This document shows, piece by piece, positions 24,805 to 33,170 of a stretch of 64,000 nucleotides of DNA; positions within the stretch are counted from its first letter, which is position 1; each line of letters opens with the position of its first letter. The stretch is from Marinobacter xestospongiae (GTDB taxonomy: Bacteria > Pseudomonadota > Gammaproteobacteria > Pseudomonadales > Oleiphilaceae). Below the pieces are notes generated by a model. It had not been told where the DNA came from. It ran no database searches and saw only the letters and a program-made list of their open reading frames with translations. The stretch spans positions 1-64,000 of the forward strand of contig NZ_JAKZAK010000019.1 in the NCBI RefSeq assembly GCF_023156385.1, read 5' to 3'. Position numbers and translations under genes: made by a program.

Positions 24805-26058
24805 ATGTCTGTACCAGAACACACCAGTCACGACCACGATGTGGTGATCATCGGTGGCGGCTCGGCCGGTATTGCCACCGCCGCCAGCCTGCTCAAGCGC
24901 CGGCCGGGACTGGACATTGCCGTACTGGAGCCCAGCGGGGACCACTATTACCAGCCGGGCTGGACCATGGTCGGGGGCGGCGTGTTCGACGTTGCCACCA
25001 CCTGTCGGAGCACCGCCAGCGTGATGCCCCGGCACTGCCACTGGTACCGCCAGGCGGCCACGGCGGTGGAGCCGGAGCTGCGACGGGTCACCCTTGGCAA
25101 TGGCGACACTTTGGGTTACCGGCGGTTGGTGGTGGCACCGGGACTGGTGCTGGACTGGGATGCCATCGATGGCCTCAGTGACACCCTGGGGCGGAACGGC
25201 GTGACCTCGAACTACCGCTACGACCTGGCGCCCTACACCTGGTCGCTGGTCACCGGCCTGAGTCGCGGCAAGGCACTGTTCTCGCAACCGCCGATGCCCA
25301 TCAAGTGTGCCGGTGCGCCGCAGAAGGCAATGTACCTGTCGGCAGATCACTGGCGTCGTGAGGGCTGCCTGGAGAACATCGAGGTGTCGTTCCACAACGC
25401 CGGTGCGGTGTTGTTCGGGGTGCCGGACTATGTGCCGGCGCTGCAGCACTACATCGACCGCTACGGCATTGATGTGCACTTCCAGGAGCGCCTGGTGGCG
25501 GTGGACGGCGATAACAGGGTGGCGCATTTCCTGCGCAACGGTGATGACGGCGAACAGGCGCTGGAGCGGCCATTCGACCTGCTGCACGTGGTGCCGCCCC
25601 AGCGGCCGCCGGCGTTTATTGCCGAATCCGGCCTGGGTAACGCCGACGGCTGGCTGGAGCTGGAGCCGGATACCCTGCGTCACGCCCGCTACGCCACGAT
25701 TTTCGGGCTGGGGGATGCCAGCGCGACCAGCAACGCCAAGACCATGGCGGCGGCGCGGAAACAGGCGCCGGTGGTGGCGGAGAACCTGCTGGCATCGCTG
25801 GATGACCAGCCCCTGCCGGCGGCCTATCTGGGCTACGGCTCCTGCCCGCTGACGGTGGAGCGGGGGCGCATCGTGCTGGCGGAATTCGGCTATGGCGGGC
25901 AGTTGCAGCCGACCTTTCCGGGTTGGGTCAACGAGGGCACCCGCGCCACCCGCCGGGCCTGGTGGCTGAAGGCCAAACAACTGCCCTGGGTGTACTGGCA
26001 CGGCATGCTCAAGGGCCATGAATGGTTTGCCCGACCGGCGAAGCGGTCGGCGCACTGA
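24805..26058 (+). CDS. Sulfide:quinone oxidoreductase-like flavoprotein
   Basis: 417-aa FAD enzyme that oxidises sulfide to persulfide or polysulfide and passes electrons to quinone. The FAD dinucleotide-binding motif VVIIGGGSAGIATAASL is at residues 13-29, followed by DHYYQPGWTMVGGG. Redox Cys candidates are in PIKCAGAPQKAMYL and in GYGSCPLTVE, and the second FAD contact is IFGLGDASATSNAKT. The C-terminal amphipathic part (KAKQLPWVYWHGMLKGHEW) should sit on the membrane. It lies in the sulfide operon, 131 bp after the DUF442 gene and 15 bp before SulP. Confidence 0.9.
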   Translation: MSVPEHTSHDHDVVIIGGGSAGIATAASLLKRRPGLDIAVLEPSGDHYYQPGWTMVGGGVFDVATTCRSTASVMPRHCHWYRQAATAVEPELRRVTLGNGDTLGYRRLVVAPGLVLDWDAIDGLSDTLGRNGVTSNYRYDLAPYTWSLVTGLSRGKALFSQPPMPIKCAGAPQKAMYLSADHWRREGCLENIEVSFHNAGAVLFGVPDYVPALQHYIDRYGIDVHFQERLVAVDGDNRVAHFLRNGDDGEQALERPFDLLHVVPPQRPPAFIAESGLGNADGWLELEPDTLRHARYATIFGLGDASATSNAKTMAAARKQAPVVAENLLASLDDQPLPAAYLGYGSCPLTVERGRIVLAEFGYGGQLQPTFPGWVNEGTRATRRAWWLKAKQLPWVYWHGMLKGHEWFARPAKRSAH

Positions 26059-26072
26059 CGGGAGATCAACGA

Positions 26073-27860
26073 ATGCTGCAGCGCCTGGCGCGATCCCTGC
26101 CCCTCCTGGGCTGGCTCAAGGACTACAACGGCTCGGTGTTCGCCAGCGATGCGCTAGCGGCGGTGATCGTGACCCTGATGCTGGTGCCCCAGGCCCTGGC
26201 CTATGCCCTGCTGGCCGGTTTGCCGCCGGAGGTGGGACTGTATGCCAGCATGCTGCCGCTGGTGGTCTATGCGTTGCTGGGCACCAGCGCCACCCTGGCG
26301 GTGGGGCCGGTGGCGGTGGCGTCGCTGATGACGGCGTCGGCGCTGGGGGGCATTGCCACCGTGGGCACGCCGGAGTATCTGGGGGCGGCGCTGGTGTTGG
26401 CGACGTTGTCGGGGCTGGTGCTGTTTGCCATGGGGTTGCTGCGGCTGGGGTTCCTGGCCAACTTTCTCAGCCACCCGGTGATCTCTGGGTTCGTGACCGC
26501 CTCCGGCCTGCTGATTGCCGCCAGCCAGTTGGGGCAGATGCTCGGGGTTTCCGGCGGTGGACACAACCTGCTGGAGATGGGCCATAACCTCTGGCAGCAA
26601 TGGCCCCATACCAATCTGGCCACCCTCGCCATCGGGGCCGGGGTACTGCTCTATCTCTATTTGTGCCGGCGATCCCTCAAGGCGACGCTGGTTCGCTTGG
26701 GCGTGCCGGCCCGTGGCGCCGACCTGGCGGCCAAGGCGGCGCCGGTGTCGGCGGTCATCGTCACCACCGCGCTGGCATTCGTTCTGGACCTGGGCAGCGC
26801 CGGCGTCAAGCTGGTGGGTGAGGTGCCCGGCGGCCTGCCCAGCCTGGCCTTACCGTCCCTGGACGCCGATACCTGGTCGGCGCTGGTGCCGGCGGCGGTG
26901 CTGATCAGCCTGGTGGGCTTTGTGGAATCGGTGTCGGTGGCCCAGACCCTGGCGGCCAAGCGGCGCCAGCGCATCGACCCCAATGCCGAACTGATTGCCC
27001 TTGGCCTGGCCAACGTCGGCGCCGGTGTCAGTGGGGGTTCACCGGTGTCTGGCGGTTTCTCTCGCTCGGTGGTGAACTTTGAGGCCGGCGCCGCCACCCC
27101 GCTGGCCGGCGCTTTCACCGCCCTGGGCATTGCCCTGGCGACCCTGACCCTGACCGACCTGCTGGCGTTCCTGCCCAAGGCGACTCTGGCCGCCACCATC
27201 ATGATCGCCGTCAGCACGCTGATCGACCTGCCGGCGATCCGCCGTACCTTTGCCTACTCCCGCACCGATGGTGTGGCGATGCTGGCGACCCTGGTGCTGA
27301 CTCTGGCCCACGGGGTGGAAAGCGGCATCCTGGCGGGGGTGGGACTGTCGATCGGGCTCTACCTCTATCGCACCAGCCGACCCCACTGCGCGGTGATTGG
27401 CCGTATGCCCGGCAGTGAGCACTTCCGCAACGTTGAACGCCACCAGGTAGAGACCGATGAACGGGTGCTGATCCTGCGGGTGGATGAGAGTCTGTATTTC
27501 GCCAACGCCCGCTACCTGGAAGAGACAGTGATGGCGCTGGTGGCAGAAAGGCCCAGCCTCAAACACCTGGTGCTGGCCTGCCAGGCGGTGAATGACATTG
27601 ACGCCTCGGCACTGGAGAGTCTGGAAGCCATTAATCGCCGGCTGGAAGACGCCGGCCTGAAACTGCACCTGGCAGAAGTAAAGGGGCCGGTGATGGACCG
27701 GCTCAAGCGCACACCTTTTTGTGAGGAACTGACCGGCCAGGTTCACCTCAGCACCTTCGATGCCTGGCAGCGCCTGACCAGCCCGGCGCTGGCGGTGGTC
27801 AGCAAGACTCAGTCGGCGACGGGATACTCCAGCACCACCGGCGGATTGTCCGGCCGGTAA
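26073..27860 (+). CDS. SulP family anion transporter with STAS domain
   Basis: 595-aa inner-membrane transporter of the SulP/SLC26 family. The hydrophobic domain (about 25-430) has the family motif MLVPQALAYALLAGLPPEVGLYASMLP split across helices 1-2 and NVGAGVSGGSPVSGGFSRSVVN. A C-terminal STAS domain follows (ILRVDESLYFANARYLEE, then CQAVNDIDASALESLE). In this operon it probably moves sulfate or sulfite produced by sulfide oxidation. Start at 26073 with GGGAG upstream; the longer frame starts inside the preceding gene. Its 3' end overlaps the convergent metallophosphoesterase gene by 52 bp. Confidence 0.9.
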   Translation: MLQRLARSLPLLGWLKDYNGSVFASDALAAVIVTLMLVPQALAYALLAGLPPEVGLYASMLPLVVYALLGTSATLAVGPVAVASLMTASALGGIATVGTPEYLGAALVLATLSGLVLFAMGLLRLGFLANFLSHPVISGFVTASGLLIAASQLGQMLGVSGGGHNLLEMGHNLWQQWPHTNLATLAIGAGVLLYLYLCRRSLKATLVRLGVPARGADLAAKAAPVSAVIVTTALAFVLDLGSAGVKLVGEVPGGLPSLALPSLDADTWSALVPAAVLISLVGFVESVSVAQTLAAKRRQRIDPNAELIALGLANVGAGVSGGSPVSGGFSRSVVNFEAGAATPLAGAFTALGIALATLTLTDLLAFLPKATLAATIMIAVSTLIDLPAIRRTFAYSRTDGVAMLATLVLTLAHGVESGILAGVGLSIGLYLYRTSRPHCAVIGRMPGSEHFRNVERHQVETDERVLILRVDESLYFANARYLEETVMALVAERPSLKHLVLACQAVNDIDASALESLEAINRRLEDAGLKLHLAEVKGPVMDRLKRTPFCEELTGQVHLSTFDAWQRLTSPALAVVSKTQSATGYSSTTGGLSGR

Positions 27861-28453
27861 CGGTCGGTGCAGGTACTGGCGTTGACATAGAGACTGCCAC
27901 TTTCCCGGTGCTGGCCGTAATGCTCGTGGATATGACCGAACAGCACCAGCGGCACCGGGCGTTCCAGCAGCCGGGCCCGCAGCGCCTCGCAGCCGACCTG
28001 GCCACCGCCGAAGTGTTCATTGACCCGATCCAGGATGCCGTGGGGCGGGCCATGAACGATCAGCACATCGGTGTGTTCGGGGATCTGCGCCCATCGTTGC
28101 GCCAGGGCGTCGCCACGGGGCAGGTTGAAGGCCCAGTCGTGAAACTGCGGAGTCCAGGGGGTGCCCCAGAAATGCACGCCGTCGATGGTAACGCCGCTGT
28201 CCTGCAGGTAATGGGCCGCGGTGACCCGGCGGCGGGCTTCCTCGGGGTGGTCCTGGAAGCACCAGTCATGGTTGCCGGCGATGAGGATCTTGTGGCGGTG
28301 GGGCAGGGTGCCCAGCCAGTCATTGAGGTCTTCGAGCTCTTCCAGGGTTCCCACACCCAGGCTGTCGCCAGCGTGGATCAGCACGTCGCCGTCCGGTATC
28401 GACTCGATCTGCCGGTGCAGGCTGTGGGTATCGGAAATCACGGTCAGTCGCAT
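27809..28453 (-). CDS. MPPED-like metallophosphoesterase
   Basis: 214-aa calcineurin-type phosphoesterase with all metal motifs: VISDTHSLH, IHAGDSLG, IAGNHDW, VHGPPHGILD and FGHIHEHYG. It resembles the small MPPED1/MPPED2-type (239FB) group, whose substrates are cyclic nucleotides or other phosphodiesters. Start at 28453 has AGGGAAG about 6 bases upstream and begins exactly at the domain (MRLTVISDTH). A second Met at 28480 with CGGAG is the alternative. It overlaps the SulP 3' end by 52 bp in convergent orientation. Confidence 0.85.
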   Translation of the reverse strand: MRLTVISDTHSLHRQIESIPDGDVLIHAGDSLGVGTLEELEDLNDWLGTLPHRHKILIAGNHDWCFQDHPEEARRRVTAAHYLQDSGVTIDGVHFWGTPWTPQFHDWAFNLPRGDALAQRWAQIPEHTDVLIVHGPPHGILDRVNEHFGGGQVGCEALRARLLERPVPLVLFGHIHEHYGQHRESGSLYVNASTCTDRYRPDNPPVVLEYPVAD

Positions 28454-28539
28454 AAAGCTTCCCTGTGTAGAGGTCGACATACGGAGGCTCCGTAGAAAAA
28501 AACAACGTACCATAGCCTCTGGGGATTGCCAGACAGACT

Positions 28540-29442
28540 GTGGGAAGGGCTGTGAGCGGAGCGTTGCAAAGAGGTTTGGGACGAGCGTGCGTGAGGCGGT
28601 ACCTCAGGATTTTGGGGCTGCTGGCCTGTGGCTGCCTGAGCGCTCCGGTACTGGCCGATTGTGCGGCCAGTGCCCGCACCGCGCTGGAACACGCCTACTG
28701 CGAAGTGGTGGCAGCGGGCGGAGGCCAGAGGCTGCCACGGTTCGAGGACTTTCGCCGCAACACGCCGCGGGTGCAGGCGCTGTTGCTGAAACGACCGGCC
28801 CGGCGGGTGGGCGTCGCAGTGCCGGAGGGGGCGGGGAATGCCCCGACAACCAAGCCGGCCGATGTGCCGTCGGCTGCCACCGCTGTGCCGTCTTCGTTAC
28901 CCGCGAAGCCGGCACCGGTCCCGGACCCGCAGAGCGAGCCGGATTCGCCAGCCGAGCCAGTGACCCCGGGGCTGGCCCGGTGCCAACTGGCCGGTGATCG
29001 CATCGACTGCCCGAACCGCCGTTTCCAGCTGGCCCGCAACCAGCCCAATCACCGTCTGGCCGAGGGCGTGCTGGCAGCGGGGAATCGTCTGGGGCTCGCC
29101 ACCTACCAGGGTGATCCCGACGACGAAGCCGCCCTGCGCCGCTATCTGTCAGACGCCTATGATCGCTACATCCACAAGATGCTGGGAATTGGCCTGGGCG
29201 GGGTCACCCTCAGCTTCACCGAGTTCTACCACGGCTATCACCGTCACTGGGCGAGTGGCGTGGAGTATGCCCAACGCCTGGAACACACTTTCCAGCTGCT
29301 GAAACAGGACAAGCGCACCCGGGCGGTGCCGGCGCGCCTGTCGGCGTCGTTACCCGAAGACCTGGCCTTTTGCGACACCATCGCCGCAACCGTGGTGGTG
29401 TGCGATGGCGGCAGTGAAAACTGGGTATTCGTCGCTCCCTGA
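28540..29442 (+). CDS. Exported protein of unknown function
   Basis: I do not recognise a characterised family. The protein has a secretion signal (RYLRILGLLACGCLSAPVLA), a short conserved-looking block (LEHAYCEVVAAGGG, LPRFEDFRRNTPRVQALLLKRP), a low-complexity Pro/Ala/Ser linker about residues 95-145, and a globular C-terminal domain with four Cys (RCQLAGDRIDCPN; FCDTIAATVVVCDGG). These could form disulfides in the periplasm. Start codon is uncertain: GTG at 28540, or GTG at 28591, which would put the signal peptide at the very N-terminus. It stands alone before the siderophore receptor. Confidence 0.7.
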   Translation: MGRAVSGALQRGLGRACVRRYLRILGLLACGCLSAPVLADCAASARTALEHAYCEVVAAGGGQRLPRFEDFRRNTPRVQALLLKRPARRVGVAVPEGAGNAPTTKPADVPSAATAVPSSLPAKPAPVPDPQSEPDSPAEPVTPGLARCQLAGDRIDCPNRRFQLARNQPNHRLAEGVLAAGNRLGLATYQGDPDDEAALRRYLSDAYDRYIHKMLGIGLGGVTLSFTEFYHGYHRHWASGVEYAQRLEHTFQLLKQDKRTRAVPARLSASLPEDLAFCDTIAATVVVCDGGSENWVFVAP

Positions 29443-29514
29443 GCCGGTTGTAAAAGTTCTGAAAGACATGCTTTTTCTTGCCTCCCCGTTCTGATAGATT
29501 CTCGTTTCCTTTTT

Positions 29515-29533
29515 GTAATGATAATTATTATTG
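29515..29533. promoter_or_regulatory. Fur-box-like operator
   Basis: GTAATGATAATTATTATTG matches the NATA/TNATT repeats of Fur boxes, 41 bp before the TonB siderophore receptor start. Implies iron-starvation induction. Confidence 0.75.
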
Positions 29534-29573
29534 ATTGTCGAGGGTGACGAACGATCAGTAACGGAGGATCCAG

Positions 29574-31787
29574 ATGTCCATACACCACTCCATGCCCACC
29601 CGCCGCACGGCGTTATCGATGGCGATCTCCCTGTCTCTGGCGGGCCTGCCAACCTTCGCCCAGGCCCAAGCCCAGACTCAGGACGGCTCTGCCCGGAGCG
29701 GGGCGGAGGCTGAAACCGTAACCCTGGCCCCGGTGGAGGTGACCGCCGAGGGCCAGCGCCGCAGTACCGAAGGCGTCGACTCCTACACCACCGGCGTGAT
29801 GCGTACCGCCACCCCGCTGTCCCTGTCTGTCCGTGAGACACCCCAGTCCGTCAGCGTGGTGACCCGTCAGCAGATTGATGACCGTAAACTGGATGACATC
29901 ACCGACGTGGTGAAAACCGTCACCGGTCTGCACAGCCGCCAGTACGACACCTCCCGTGCCGCCTTCAACGCTCGTAGTTTTGATATCGACAATCTGATGG
30001 TGGACGGTGTGCCCACCAGTTGGCGTTCCGGCTGGTCCGCCGGACAGACCCAGCGTGCCATGGCGATCTACGATCATGTTGAAATCGTCCGTGGTGCCAC
30101 CGGTCTGACCACCGGCTTCGGCAATCCCGCCGCCGCCATCAACCTGGTGCGCAAGCACGCCGACAGCCGTGAACTGACCGGCGAGGTGTCGGTGTCAGGC
30201 AGTCGCTGGGACACCTACGGTGCCACCGCCGACGTCAGCACGCCGCTGAACCGCAGTGGCAGCGTTCGCGGGCGGGTGGTTGCCAGCCACGAGGAAGGCG
30301 ACTCCTACCAGGACCTGCTGGAGAACAAGCGCTCGGTGGTGTATGGCGTGGTGGATGCCGATCTCACCGACGCCACGGCTTTCAGTCTTGGCCTGAGCTA
30401 TCAGGATAACGCGCCCACCGGCTCCACCTGGGGTGGCCTGCCGACCTGGTATACCGACGGCACCCGTACCGACTGGGGTCGTTCCAAGACCACGGCGGCG
30501 GACTGGACCAAGTGGGCCTCCACCGAAACCGCCTACTTCACCACGCTGACCCATCGCTTTGACAGTGGTTGGGCGGTGGAAGCCCGCTACGACCGTTCCG
30601 AAACCGACGGTGACCAGAAACTGCTGTACCTGGGCGGCGCACCGGACCGGCAGACCGGCCTGGGGCTGCGGGCGTCACCCTCGCGCTACGACACCGAGCG
30701 GGTGCAGGATACCCTGACCCTGGCGGTGAACGGTCCGTTCGAGTTCGGCGGTCAGCAACACGAGGTGGCGCTGGGCTACATCTACAGCAACATGGATTTT
30801 GAGGCTGTGAACTACGCCCGTACCGGTACCGATCCCGGTGATTTCAATCGCTGGGATGGCAGCTACCCCGAGCCGGCCTGGGGCGCGACCAGCGTCAGCG
30901 ATGCCCGTGAAACCACCGAGCACAGCGTCTACGCGGTGACCCGGCTGTCGCTGTCTGACCGGCTCACCGCCATCCTCGGCGGCCGCTTCGCGAGCTATGA
31001 CATTGAAGGCATGAACTGGCTGGGGCCGTTCGAGTACGAGCACAGCGACGTGGTGACCCCCTACGGCGGTCTGGTGTTCGACATCAACCGGGACATCTCG
31101 GCTTACGCCAGCTACGCCGACATCTTCAACCCCCAGGATGCCACCGACATTAATGGCGATGCCCTCGATCCGAAGAGCGGCGAAACCTACGAGTTGGGGG
31201 TGAAAGGCACGTTCTTTGATGATCGCCTCAACGCCTCGCTGGCGCTGTTCCGGATTGAGCAGGACAATGTGGCGGCGGAAGCCGGCACGCGGGAGAACGA
31301 TCAGGGCATGCAGGTGCCCTATTACCGCAGCCAGGACGGTGTGGAGAGCGATGGCTACGAGATCGATCTGGCCGGTCAACTGGCACCGGGCTGGGAGGTC
31401 AGCGCCGGCCTGTCGGTGTTCTCCGCCCGCGATCAGCAGGGTCAGGAAGCCAATACCGAGTTTCCCCGCCGCTCCTTCAAGCTGTTCACCCGCTACCAGT
31501 TCCAGGACGCCCTGGCGCCGCTCACAGTCGGCGGTGGCCTGACCTGGTTCAGCGAGGGCTACAAGGAAACCAACAACCCGGTCACCTCCGAGTCCGAACG
31601 ACTGTCCCAGGGCACCTACCGGCTGATCAGCCTGATGGCCCGTTACCAGTTCGCGGCCAACCTGACGGCCCAGGTCAATGTCGACAACCTGATGGACGAG
31701 AAGTACTACAGCCAGACCGGCTTCTACAACCAGCACTCCTTTGGCGAGCCGCGCAATGTGACGGCGACGCTGAAGTACCGCTTCTGA
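29574..31787 (+). CDS. TonB-dependent siderophore receptor
   Basis: 737-aa outer-membrane receptor of the FhuE/FpvA-like siderophore class, without the N-terminal signalling domain. Signal peptide, then a TonB-box-like segment (ETVTLAPVEVTAEG). The plug domain has RETPQSVSVVTRQQIDD and FNARSFDIDNLMVDGVP. The 22-strand barrel ends in NVTATLKYRF. GGAGGA precedes the ATG. The Fur-like box supports ferric-siderophore (hydroxamate-type) uptake. No biosynthesis genes are nearby, so it probably imports xenosiderophores. Confidence 0.92.
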   Translation: MSIHHSMPTRRTALSMAISLSLAGLPTFAQAQAQTQDGSARSGAEAETVTLAPVEVTAEGQRRSTEGVDSYTTGVMRTATPLSLSVRETPQSVSVVTRQQIDDRKLDDITDVVKTVTGLHSRQYDTSRAAFNARSFDIDNLMVDGVPTSWRSGWSAGQTQRAMAIYDHVEIVRGATGLTTGFGNPAAAINLVRKHADSRELTGEVSVSGSRWDTYGATADVSTPLNRSGSVRGRVVASHEEGDSYQDLLENKRSVVYGVVDADLTDATAFSLGLSYQDNAPTGSTWGGLPTWYTDGTRTDWGRSKTTAADWTKWASTETAYFTTLTHRFDSGWAVEARYDRSETDGDQKLLYLGGAPDRQTGLGLRASPSRYDTERVQDTLTLAVNGPFEFGGQQHEVALGYIYSNMDFEAVNYARTGTDPGDFNRWDGSYPEPAWGATSVSDARETTEHSVYAVTRLSLSDRLTAILGGRFASYDIEGMNWLGPFEYEHSDVVTPYGGLVFDINRDISAYASYADIFNPQDATDINGDALDPKSGETYELGVKGTFFDDRLNASLALFRIEQDNVAAEAGTRENDQGMQVPYYRSQDGVESDGYEIDLAGQLAPGWEVSAGLSVFSARDQQGQEANTEFPRRSFKLFTRYQFQDALAPLTVGGGLTWFSEGYKETNNPVTSESERLSQGTYRLISLMARYQFAANLTAQVNVDNLMDEKYYSQTGFYNQHSFGEPRNVTATLKYRF

Positions 31788-31804
31788 AAACGGTTCTGCT
31801 GAAT

Positions 31805-31844
31805 CGGGCACCTGCACGCGGCGTTTGCGGCGAGCCGGTGCCCG
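31805..31844. terminator. Hairpin between convergent genes
   Basis: CGGGCACC (31805-31812) pairs with GGTGCCCG (31837-31844) between the receptor and glyA stop codons. No U-tract, so it is a weak terminator candidate. Confidence 0.4.
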
Positions 31845-31849
31845 CCCGC

Positions 31850-33097
31850 TTATCGGTAGACGGGAAAGTCCCGGGTCAGGGCGGCAACACGGTCCCGGAC
31901 CCGGGCCACGACCTCGGCGTCTTGTGGCCGGTCCAGCAGGTCGGCGATCAGCTCGCCCACTTGCCGGCTTTCCGCCTCCCCGAACCCCCGGCTGGTGATT
32001 GCCGGAGAGCCCAGGCGGATGCCTGACGTCACAAACGGTTTCTCGGGATCATTGGGAATGGCGTTCTTGTTGACGGTGATGTGAGCCTCGCCGAGCAGGC
32101 GCTCCGCCTCCTTCCCGGTAATCTGCTTGGCCCGCAGATCCACCAGCATGACGTGACTCTCGGTGTGACCGGAGACGACCCGCAACCCGCGTTGGACCAG
32201 CGTATCAGCCAGCACTGCCGCGTTGCGGAGCACCTGTTGCTGGTACTGTTTGAAATCCTCGGTCATGGCTTCCCTGAACGCCACCGCCTTACCGGCAATC
32301 ACGTGCATCAGCGGGCCACCCTGAATGCCGGGGAAGATGGCGGAGTTGATCTTTTTCTCGAACTCCTCGCGCATCAGGATCACCCCGCCCCGTGGGCCGC
32401 GCAGACTCTTGTGGGTGGTGGTGGTGACAAAGTCGGCGTGGGGGACCGGGTTGGGATAGACGCCGGCGGCCACCAGGCCGGCGTAGTGGGCCATGTCCAC
32501 CATATAGTAGGCGCCGACCTCCCTGGCAATGCGGGCGATGCGTTCGAAGTCGATGTGCAGGGCGAAGGCGGAGGCCCCGGCGATGATCAGCTTCGGCTTG
32601 CTCTCCCGCGCCTTGCGCTCCAGTTCCTCGTAGTCGATGTCTTCATCGGCGTTGAGGCCGTAGCTCACCACATTGAACCATTTGCCGCTCATGTTCAGCG
32701 CCATGCCGTGGGTCAGGTGACCGCCTTCGGCCAGGTTCATTCCCATGATGGTGTCGCCCGGTTCCAGCACTGCGAAGAATACCCCCTGGTTGGCCTGGGA
32801 GCCGGAGTTGGGCTGGACATTGGCCGCCTCCGCGCCGAACAGGGCTTTCGCCCGGTCAATCGCAAGCTGTTCCACCACGTCCACATGCTCGCAGCCGCCA
32901 TAGTAGCGCTTGCCCGGATAGCCTTCCGCGTATTTGTTGGTGAGCTGGGAGCCCTGGGCGGCCATCACCGCCGGTGACGTGTAGTTCTCCGACGCGATCA
33001 GCTCGATGTGATCTTCCTGGCGCTGGTTTTCTTTTTCGATGGCCTCGAACAGTTCGGGGTCGAGACGATCCAGGCGGTAGTGTTCCCGGTCAAACAT
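31850..33097 (-). CDS. glyA: Serine hydroxymethyltransferase
   Basis: 415-aa PLP enzyme that converts serine and tetrahydrofolate to glycine and 5,10-methylene-THF. Hallmarks: [49 protein letters not shown], and the PLP Lys in [14 protein letters not shown]. Length matches the family. Start at the ATG at 33097, 6 bases after GAGGA; a TTG 6 bases upstream is less likely. It lies 74 bp downstream of metE on the same strand, past a terminator, so it may be partly cotranscribed with metE to supply one-carbon units for methionine. Confidence 0.97.
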   Translation of the reverse strand: MFDREHYRLDRLDPELFEAIEKENQRQEDHIELIASENYTSPAVMAAQGSQLTNKYAEGYPGKRYYGGCEHVDVVEQLAIDRAKALFGAEAANVQPNSGSQANQGVFFAVLEPGDTIMGMNLAEGGHLTHGMALNMSGKWFNVVSYGLNADEDIDYEELERKARESKPKLIIAGASAFALHIDFERIARIAREVGAYYMVDMAHYAGLVAAGVYPNPVPHADFVTTTTHKSLRGPRGGVILMREEFEKKINSAIFPGIQGGPLMHVIAGKAVAFREAMTEDFKQYQQQVLRNAAVLADTLVQRGLRVVSGHTESHVMLVDLRAKQITGKEAERLLGEAHITVNKNAIPNDPEKPFVTSGIRLGSPAITSRGFGEAESRQVGELIADLLDRPQDAEVVARVRDRVAALTRDFPVYR

Positions 33098-33109
33098 AGT
33101 CAATCCTCA

Positions 33110-33138
33110 GAAAAGAATCCCGGCGCAGGGCCGGGATC
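33110..33138 (-). terminator. Rho-independent terminator of metE
   Basis: An 8-bp stem (33117-33124 with 33130-33137) and 5-base loop, followed on the minus strand by a U-rich run (33110-33116). It sits between the metE stop and the glyA start and should at least reduce read-through into glyA. Confidence 0.75.
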
Positions 33139-33170
33139 AAAGCGTGACAGCAAACTTGGTCAACCGGCGA

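Noticed and set aside
23316-26055. Long minus-strand ORFs opposite the sulfide operon
   Set aside because: They are antisense shadows of the MBL, DUF442 and SQR genes, which carry intact active-site motifs.
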